Origin: Epiperipatus broadwayi
Lineage: Eukaryota > Onychophora > Udeonychophora > Euonychophora > Peripatidae
Direction: 5' to 3'
NCBI GenBank assembly: GCA_028023455.1
Contig: JAQFVV010006246.1
Location: forward strand, 4,079,501 to 4,143,500
DNA: 64,000 nucleotides
The stretch's first letter is position 1; the number at the start of each line of letters is the position of its first letter. The notes under the pieces are model-generated. The model saw nothing but the letters and a program-made list of their open reading frames with translations, did no database searches and had not been told where the DNA came from. Below, piece by piece: positions 56,321 through 64,000 of this stretch. A program made the position numbers and the translations under genes.

Positions 56321-57887
56321 CAATATATCTATAATGTTTCTATGTAGATATACACACAATATGTAGCAAATTAAAAAAAAGAATATATATTACATTTATA
56401 TTTTCTAGTGGTAATAATTATTATATAATCATAAATAATAATAAAAATTTTAAAATGTTTTGTCGGGGAAATCATAGAGACGATTTAAAATAGTTTTATA
56501 AAAAAATGTTAAAGTATAACTGAAAGAATATTCAATGCAACCATGAATTACACTATATTTTATTTTCATCCCCCTTACATTCAATGCATACACTTTATTG
56601 ATAATCAATGATTAGAATAGAATGCATATTGTTTATTGAACGGCAAGTTTACAGTACTTTTTAATGTGTGTGTGTGTATATATAAATAACAAAGACACTT
56701 TTTTATAAGTATAGTTATAATAGAAATAAAGATTATAGTTTTAATAATAAACTGAGGAGACACATTTTCATATATTTTACTGAATGGATGTTCATTTATG
56801 TCTTCATTAAAGCAATAAGAATAAGAAAGGAAAATTAATTATCATATTTTTATTTTTCAAATAATTAGCAATGTCTGATTTTCATATACTCTAGATAATT
56901 TTTTTTTCAATAGCTTTTTTCTCTTATGGAAACATAATAATGATTTTGTTATCAAGAAACTAGAACCTTTCTAATTATTTTGACATTTTAAAAACAGTTT
57001 CAAGTTTTAGTATATTCTAAAATTTTGTAAAACTTATATGCTCAGAAATTATTTTATTATATAAAATATAGCACATAACATTTGGAAAGGATAACAGAAG
57101 CAGAATAAAATGTTTGTGCTTTCAACAAAAATTGAAGAACTTTTAGTAATATATATATAATTATATACAGTACTCAAAGAAAAAAAAAATGGTTGCTGAA
57201 TATTATAAAATTTGTGAATTTTAGATTTTTTTCTTTATTAATTTAATTTTTTTGTTTACATTTTTCTTTGGATAATTGATGTTGTTTAGGTAGATGTAGG
57301 CTAATTCATGGCTCCATTGTATTGTGAAAAAGTATATAAAATTTTGTAATTATTTTTAAATTTAAAATATTATAGAAAATAAAAATAAACTAAATTGAAA
57401 TAACTTGTACTAAAATAATAAATGATTTATTAATATTAGAAATATAATAAATGATAAGGTGAGATATATATCTAAATATTTACCATATATAATGTTTGCA
57501 TATAAGTTTTAAATTTTTAATTTTAGATAAATTAATATATGCATTTATATGATATGTAGTTGAAATATATATGTGGTAAATATAAATTTATATATGTAGA
57601 TATATATGTATAATGAAATTATTATATATTTATGTAAAGAAATATTGTAATACAATTGTGTTTTTAAATCTGAAGAATATTGGTAGATAGTTAAAAAAAA
57701 GTTATAAAGGAATTAAATAAAGCATTATGAAAAATGTTATGAGAGTTGTGTTTTTTTTTAAAAGCATACTATTAGAGATGTATCTTTATTGAATTAGGCA
57801 TTTGAAGTAAATAAAAAATCACATATTTCTAATAAAGAAATTTATGATAAGCCTAAGTTTTCACCAAGCACTGTTTATATTAAATCA
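56321..57887. other. AT-rich, no feature recognised
   Basis: Simple-sequence patches only, for example TG/TA repeats at about 56,665-56,690. No matched repeat or coding signal. Confidence 0.45.
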
Positions 57888-58214
57888 TCAAACATCACAT
57901 GGTCACTATTATTTATGCTTACATAAACTTTATCACAGAGGCAAAACTCTCCATACAGTAGTGCCACACAGTGTAATCCAGAGTAATCAATAGATGCAGG
58001 AAGTTTTGTGAATAAAATCCCTATCTAGTGCCTACTCTCCCAGTATCCCCAGACTAGATTCTAGCTTGTGACTAGTGACAAGCTAGAATCTAGTCTGGGA
58101 ATACTGGTGAGTAGGTACTAGATAGAAATTTTATTCACTTACCTTCACACATCTATTGATTACTCTGACTTGCACTGAGTGGTGCTACTGTAAGGAGAGT
58201 TTTGCCTCTGTGAT
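57888..58214. mobile_element. PLE-2 palindrome with tail
   Basis: The tail 'aaacatcacatggtcacta' at 57,890-57,908 is followed by two inverted arms, 57,932-58,070 and 58,078-58,214 ('tcacagaggcaaaactctcc' against 'ggagagttttgcctctgtga'). The centre 'cttgtgactagtgacaag' is the loop side of the hammerhead stem II. Each arm carries the distal half of the ribozyme (AGCTAGAATCTAGTC then TGGG) but lacks CTGATGA. No spacer remains between the arms. Confidence 0.78.
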
Positions 58215-60074
58215 TGCACTGTTTAGGTTATGAAGATTATCTCAAAGATGCTCGAGAGAAATGCAATACTGATGCTTTAATTGGGAGGATATGATTGATA
58301 ACAAACAAGTGTAATAAGACTAAATGGATTACATATCAAAGCCTTTCAGAAAAAAAAATATGTTATAGAAGCAATTAGAAGACAGCATTGCAAAGTGATA
58401 AAAAAACAGATTAAGTATGGGTTATGGATGTTTGTAGTTCAAAGATTTGTTTATGCAGCCATATAAAATTAATTTTGAATTTTTGGTTTATTTTATTGAA
58501 TTTATATTAGACTATTTGTTTATGAAATAAAGTGACAGACAATATAATGAGATGACATTCTACAATTAAAATGCTTAAAAAGAGGAAATAGATGCCCCAT
58601 CCATTTTTATTATTGAAAATCTTTCAATTATTATTCAAAAATAATAATGCCTTTATTTTAATATATTATATAATTTATATCTAATTAAATCCAACATTAT
58701 TTTCAACCTTATTATTTCTCAATTTTTTCAAAGAATTTTTTTTTAAAATAAAATAATTATTTATGCAGTTTATTAATTCAATGATATTTTTGAATTTTTT
58801 TTTCCTTTCTTTTAATGTGATGTTAGACATTTTAGTTTACGACAAAAATTGATTTCTTTTATACATGCATATAATTAAATTATAATTCAATTGTTAATCT
58901 TTTTTTTTCTTTTCTGAGCCAATATAATATCTGATAATTAATGAACATACTCAGAGAAAAGGTGAGTAGACTCATTAATTAAATCTATTTCAAAAGAAAC
59001 ATTATATGATCAAAGGCAGATTTGCTTCATTTATGTCACAAAGCAAAAAATATTATCATAAATACACACTAATAATAAATAAATAAATATATATACTCAT
59101 ATAAAATTAATATTAAGCAACACAAAATACATGTGGTGCAGCTCTAATAAGACAGTAAGAGGCAAAGTATTATGGGTCTATTGCAATTTTATTTAGTAAT
59201 GTTATATCTTTTTTTCTATTTTTTCATTGCATTCTTGCCAAATATTGACTTCTCTGTTGTTAAAAATGAATACAAAATTTAAAAAATATAGTTATATTTT
59301 TTTTTATCTATTTTTTATTACAAATTTGTTTATAATACAAAAATTATATAAAATTATAGTTGGCATCTCTTTTTTTTTCTGCAAAAACATTTTTAAAATT
59401 GTTTTCATAATTAAAAATGAATGTAGAATTAATTTTAATAATTAAATATACATTTGTTACAATGTAGTATTATCATATAACAGACAATAAGGAAACTGAT
59501 TTCTGTGTTCATATTTCTTTCTTGAATTTCAACTTCATATTTAATTAAAAGATTATAATTTTTTTGATTTATAATATATCAAATATCTCATTTTATTGAG
59601 TGCTCTGTGCTTTATACAAATGAATAAATTTGAGTATGGATAATTACAGTTCTGTTTACAATCTAAAATTGTCTTAAAGTTACAACAGAAACAATAACAA
59701 TGTGAGTGATAGTATAATATATATAAAGTCTATTGGTTTGATCAAGTGTGTATATATACTCCATAATATGTTTTTTTTTTTCATTTATAAATAATCATAA
59801 GTTCAATTATAATGTTAAATTACTATATTAGTTTTTTTTTTTTTTTGTAAATTTGAATGAAAGAACTTTATTCACAAACAATAATTAACATTTTGGTCAA
59901 ACACCATTAATCATTTTTTGAATTAACCACGAAAAGAAAGTATTAAAAAAAAATTGAACAATAAATAATCATTTCAAAATATTATTTTTAACTATTACCA
60001 TATTTAAATCTATTCATTAATCAATGTATATATCTATTTACAAATAATTAATATATATATTATAAAGTGGCATT
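58215..60074. other. AT-rich, no gene recognised
   Basis: T-runs and A-runs dominate (for example 58,735-58,810 and 59,825-59,850). The 72-codon frame at 59,227-59,445 is Phe/Ile/Lys-rich and compositional. Confidence 0.45.
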
Positions 60075-60490
60075 CATTCTCCTGTACATGAGGGGTCAAA
60101 ATGACTAATATGTCATTATAGATGTGATGACAACCTTGGCACTAACAAGGGCTTTGAACATTCCATATCAGATTTTCAATGAAATGGAAAGCTGAAGAGT
60201 TGCAAGTTGGAATAGTTTGAAGCCTGTCCATTAAAGTATGAAGATTGGCTATCTTAATATAAAGCTATATGTGTGAGGATAGTAATCTAGACCAACTGAT
60301 GATTGCTGGTTTAGCATGAAATATGTATATTGGTGATTATTTATCTTTTCAGCATGTGTGTGATCCGGTGGGCCAGCAATATGAGATAGCACTGAGAGTA
60401 GTGGGTCGTGTGAAAGTCTGAGTTCGAATCCTGAATATATTACATATATAAATGCAGGTTTAAGCCTGTACAATGTATTAATAACAATAT
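60075..60490 (+). repeat. RepB copy 2 with tRNA-like 3' part
   Basis: It is about 80% identical to 22,560-22,970 over most of its length. The 3' side keeps a tRNA-like pair of boxes: 'tgggccagcaatatgagatagca' (about 60,370-60,392) and GAGTTCGAATCC (about 60,420-60,431). The tRNA-like part sits at the 3' side of the repeat on this strand, the reverse of a usual SINE. RepB may therefore be a non-SINE element with a SINE joined to it. Confidence 0.75.
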
Positions 60491-62025
60491 TTGCAATTTA
60501 ATTTTAGTCTACGGGAATTATGAAATTTAATGAGCAGCTGTGTACATGATGGGATGACTAAATAAATTTTATTTTTAATTGACTAATTTATAATAGTCAT
60601 GGATAACAATCAGAGAACACACATAAAAAACAAGTCTTTATACAGATTCAATCATGTTTTGATAATATTCCTCTCCACATTAATAATAGAATTAAATGAA
60701 AATTAAACAAGCAATAAAAATTATTAACAATACAAATAATTTTAATTAGCAAACAGAATAAGAATAATATATAAAAAATCATATTTATATCTAAATATTG
60801 TATGAAGAGCATACATGATAGAAAAAAATCTTTGCTGATTCATAATAATTCATAGAAAATTTTTTTTATATTAAGTTCATTCAATTATATATTTATGGCT
60901 CCATGAGCTCATTTCATTAGCTTTTGAGTGTAGATATATCTTCATCAAAATCATTATTTTGAACATCTTCAAGCAATGGTAACATTATGACTTCTCATGA
61001 TTTGTTCCCTTGTAGTTTTTCCTGTTATTAAGAATATCAAAACTATGTAGATTTATAAATCAATCCATAGAAAAATATTTCCATTTAACAATTAATTAGT
61101 GGAAAAGTTTTCTTATATTAAGAGCACACATTTTCAGCTTCAGAAAGTAATTAATAGACCAGCAGAATCTAAATTAATTTTTAAGGCATTCCTTTGTTTA
61201 CAGTCCATAATCAGTTACATTACTGGAAATACCAGGGTAAGGCATTCTGAAGTTTCTTAAACTCCAGAAACTGCATTATCAACTTAAAAATAATCATTAA
61301 AGTTTTTTTAACTTCATTCTTATAAATGTTGCAATCAAGAAGTAATGATTTCTTTTTTTTTTTTTTTTTGTTTAAAGCAGATGATCCAAGAGTTTACAAT
61401 TGGTTCTCATAGCAACTTGGTATTGCTAATATTGCTTTTATTTTAAAATAAAAAATTTAATAAAATTTTAATTTTTACAATTATTATTATTAAATAAATA
61501 CAAGACTTTTATACATTCTAGAATATATAACATAAAAAATGCACATAGGTTTACCAAAAAGTCATGCATGCAAACTCAGTTATGGAGATTACATTTATTT
61601 CTTCATTTAGGAATAATATAGAGTTAATTTGGCATCACTTGATTTTATTTCTACTCTTAAAAACATATCTTAAAATAATATCACACTTAATCATACTTCT
61701 TGAAAATGGACTCACAAGGCCTGGAGACACAGCAGAGAAGCATGATATCTTAAGATTAATGATGATAGAGCTATGCATGGAAGTGTGACCTCAGGTAACC
61801 CAGGGCAAGAAAATATCAAATATAAAATTTTATACTTATTATCGAAACTGTAAGACTCCAAGTTCGAATCTTAGTTTTACCTCAGTCATATTTATTCTAT
61901 CATATTCTACCCACTCCCCCATCCCACCTAAATTTAACCCTCAATATTGGACTGTGTGGGTATAATAGTATTAGTTATATATATAAAAAGCTTGTTAAAT
62001 ATGCCTCATGCACACACACTCCGAT
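60491..62025. other. No gene recognised
   Basis: AT-rich, with a T run of about 20 at 61,351-61,370. A B-box-like 'aagttcgaatctt' at 61,860 stands alone. The 74-codon frame 61,564-61,788 has no recognisable motif. Confidence 0.4.
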
Positions 62026-62215
62026 ATGAGATATTAACACACTGAAATTAATTTATTAAATTTATAATATTTAATATTTTGCATTAATTATTATTTAGGT
62101 CAAAGTTATATAACATTTTAATGAGATATTAACACACTGAAATTAATTTATTAAATTTATAATATTTAATATTTTGCATTAATTATTATTTAGGTCAAAG
62201 TTATATAACATTTTA
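62026..62215. repeat. Perfect tandem duplication of 95 bp
   Basis: 62,026-62,120 and 62,121-62,215 are identical by inspection. Each unit starts 'atgagatattaacacactg' and ends 'ttatataacatttta'. Complete identity in such AT-rich DNA means a very recent duplication, or a haplotype or assembly effect. Confidence 0.95.
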
Positions 62216-62751
62216 ATTTATAAAATCTAAAAGTTGTTTTAATCTTTTAAAGTTTAAATGTATTAAAAATAGAAATTCCCCTGCTAAGTAATATTGTAAG
62301 TCATAATGGGTGGGAAGGGACAATAGAATACTGAAAAATATTTCTAAAAGTTTTTTTAATTAGTTTTAAAGAAACATCTGCAGTATAATGAGGTCATAGG
62401 TGAAATATGCAATAAAGTAAAGTAAAATGTTCAGAATGAAATGACAAATGGAACATGTGCTCTTGATGCATTATTTTACCTGCAGACATTTGAACAGACC
62501 TGAAAGGTGAACCAATACATCATGTCAGATTGATCCGGAAGATAAAGAGCAAGGTAGACAAAAAGTATATAAAGCCTTGTTCAAAGTAAAAATGCTAGCT
62601 AGGCTAATCTAATATATAACTCTGATCTGCCATATTTTTTTTATAAAATATGATTATTATGTATAATCTTGCTATCGCCGAGTTGTAGGCATGAGCTGTT
62701 CTCCTATGGAGAAATGGGAGATGCACTGAATTACTTGCTTTAAAAATAAAC

Positions 62752-62823
62752 TGAAATTGTCTGCTGTAATCTGTATACTGCTGCCTAATCAACTGCTGCT
62801 TATAATCTTGACCATTAAATGAA
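62752..62823 (-). CDS. Candidate short exon, Gln/Tyr-rich, unknown
   Basis: On the minus strand, between an acceptor-like 'ttttccttaaaag' and a donor-like CA/GTTTAT, 72 bp reads SFNGQDYKQQLIRQQYTDYS RQF. Composition differs from the surrounding AT-driven frames. Such short Q/Y-rich exons occur in host regulatory proteins, but nothing identifies this one. It is on the same strand as the 43.6-kb candidate. Confidence 0.22.
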
Positions 62824-64000
62824 CTTTTAAGGAAAAACTACTTCACCAAACTCCATAAACAGGAGAATCACTCAAAATGTGCATGTTCTGCTTAAATCAA
62901 AGGTAACTGGTACCCAAAATCTTTAAAAACTTTCATGCTTTTATTTAAAACTAGAATTTGTCTTTCTAATGTGTAATATTTTAGTCATAATGTATACTCA
63001 TGTAAATTCTATTTTAAATCCACTAAACTTCTTAAAATCTGTAATTTTTAATCACTATGCAATTTTTCCTTTTCTTTGGGTATCCATTTCTATTAAAATT
63101 TATTTATTGATGCCTTCATCAAAATGAGTGAAGTTATTAGTTAACATATTTATGATAAACTTGTCTTATATTAATCAAGTGGCTAGCTCAGGAATTATCT
63201 AATTTTGATATTTGATAAATTATTTCTCGAATGCATCTCATTTTATATTAATATAATTTTTTGTATTATCTTACAGTTTAATGAATTATTTTAGCTTCAG
63301 AGATGCATCTAACTTTCATGATTAGCTATGAAGGTGGGTGTCCCATAATTTGTATGGGCAGATATTTTAATTTAGCAATAGAAATATACTAGAATTATAC
63401 TCTTTATCCTTTTATTATTAGTATTGATTGGTATTTATTGAATTTAACTTTATAATTAAACCAATCTCACAACCTATTTGAGGGCTTGTAAGTTAATCAC
63501 TCATAAATGTGGGTCTTGGAAGTAAGTCATTATTTATTAGCAGTTAAATATATAAAAATGTTTTTATTATTAAATGATAGGTGTTATTATTGAGTGATGC
63601 CAAAGTTTTCTCTTATTTCAAGCCAGGGAAATCACCGGATACTTATATTTATAGGTATTGTTCTGCTCCATTAGGAAGGGCATAGTTCAAAGTGCTCCCA
63701 TGGAAAGCTGAATCCATCATGTGGTCAGGTAGTGATAGAGGCAGGAGTTCTCACACATCCAGACTTGCATTTATGGCCACTCTTGTAGGGTCCCTGGTAG
63801 AAATCCCACCCATAAGTTTATATTTCCCTCCTGGCTTACATCTCAATGTTTGTTCCATTATTATTCTATGGCATCTTTATCAATACTACCTCTTGTTCAG
63901 TTCAATTATTCTTTTATTCTCTACTTATGATCTCACTTCCCAAGCTCCCACATTATCTGCTCTCAAGTAACAGGCCCCTTTAGAATTAATCTTTAATTTA
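62824..64000. other. No gene recognised; GC-richer patch at 63.64-63.86 kb
   Basis: 63,640-63,860 is noticeably GC-richer than its surroundings and supports an open frame (63,692-63,970, +) without any recognisable motif. It could be a fragment of a further dispersed repeat with no second copy in this window. Confidence 0.35.

Noticed and set aside
60249-60473. 74-codon minus-strand frame
   Set aside because: It lies wholly inside RepB, and its counterpart in the 22.6-kb copy is not open.
61850-61890. B-box-like 'aagttcgaatctt' as a possible SINE
   Set aside because: There is no A box at proper distance, no tail and no flanking duplication. A chance match is likely.

Overview
This is a very AT-rich (roughly three quarters A+T, by eye) piece of a metazoan nuclear genome. 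It has no operons or dense genes, many simple repeats, and a thick layer of decayed eukaryotic transposons: RTE-type non-LTR elements with TGA/GAT tails, a second LINE, Penelope-like elements (PLEs), hAT transposase remains, a hAT-type MITE and tRNA-derived SINEs. This mix points to an invertebrate animal. I cannot fix the phylum from the sequence. No intact host gene, rRNA, canonical tRNA or CRISPR array is visible. The window looks intergenic or intronic. Three short open stretches (23.8, 43.6 and 62.8 kb) are possible host exons, all at low confidence.

Layout. 0-4.4 kb: simple repeats and a 131-bp tandem repeat. 4.4-6.7 kb: an RTE-associated repeat (RepA) and a decayed LINE endonuclease. 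7.6-11.1 kb: a tandem repeat, a SINE with 17-bp target-site duplications, a PLE-1 terminus, a hAT pseudogene and a PLE-2 hairpin. 12.2-15.9 kb: decayed RTE copy 2 with a nested SINE. 16.7-17.6 kb: an inverted pair of PLE-1 3' ends. 18.8-19.5 kb: a hAT MITE with a nested SINE. 19.5-27 kb: mostly empty, with one RepB copy and a T-rich tract. 27-28.5 kb: an RTE 3' end and a foldback. 29.2-30 kb: a PLE-2 inverted pair with a hammerhead core. 30.7-32.4 kb: a hAT pseudogene. 33.3-34.9 kb: LINE remains. 35-40.3 kb: a dense cluster of PLE termini and hairpins, ending in the best-preserved PLE (partial reverse transcriptase plus GIY-YIG endonuclease). 42-46.1 kb: two very large inverted repeats. 46.2-49.5 kb: a 1.5-kb dispersed repeat (RepD), a 70-bp tandem repeat and a compound foldback. 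50.8-54.4 kb: RTE copy 1, split by a 342-bp hairpin insertion. 54.7-56.3 kb: the second RepD copy. 57.9-62.2 kb: a PLE-2 palindrome, a RepB copy and a perfect 95-bp duplication.

The most interesting theme is small self-cleaving RNA motifs in PLE-derived terminal repeats. At 37,555-37,617 every element of a type-I hammerhead ribozyme can be read directly: CTGAGGA core, 4-bp stem II, GAAA, minimal stem III, GTC cleavage triplet and a two-part stem I. Related cores occur at 29.8 kb and, decayed, at about 29.4, 35.4, 36.3, 37.1 and 58.1 kb. A differently built hammerhead-like motif lies directly after a tRNA-like segment in the 3' region of the PLE-1 family. Many of these units sit as head-to-head pairs, some with a one-sided tail and 12-bp target-site duplications. 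Hammerheads in PLE pseudo-LTRs are established knowledge. The hairpin-plus-tail forms and the tRNA-like/ribozyme pairing are what deserve checking here.
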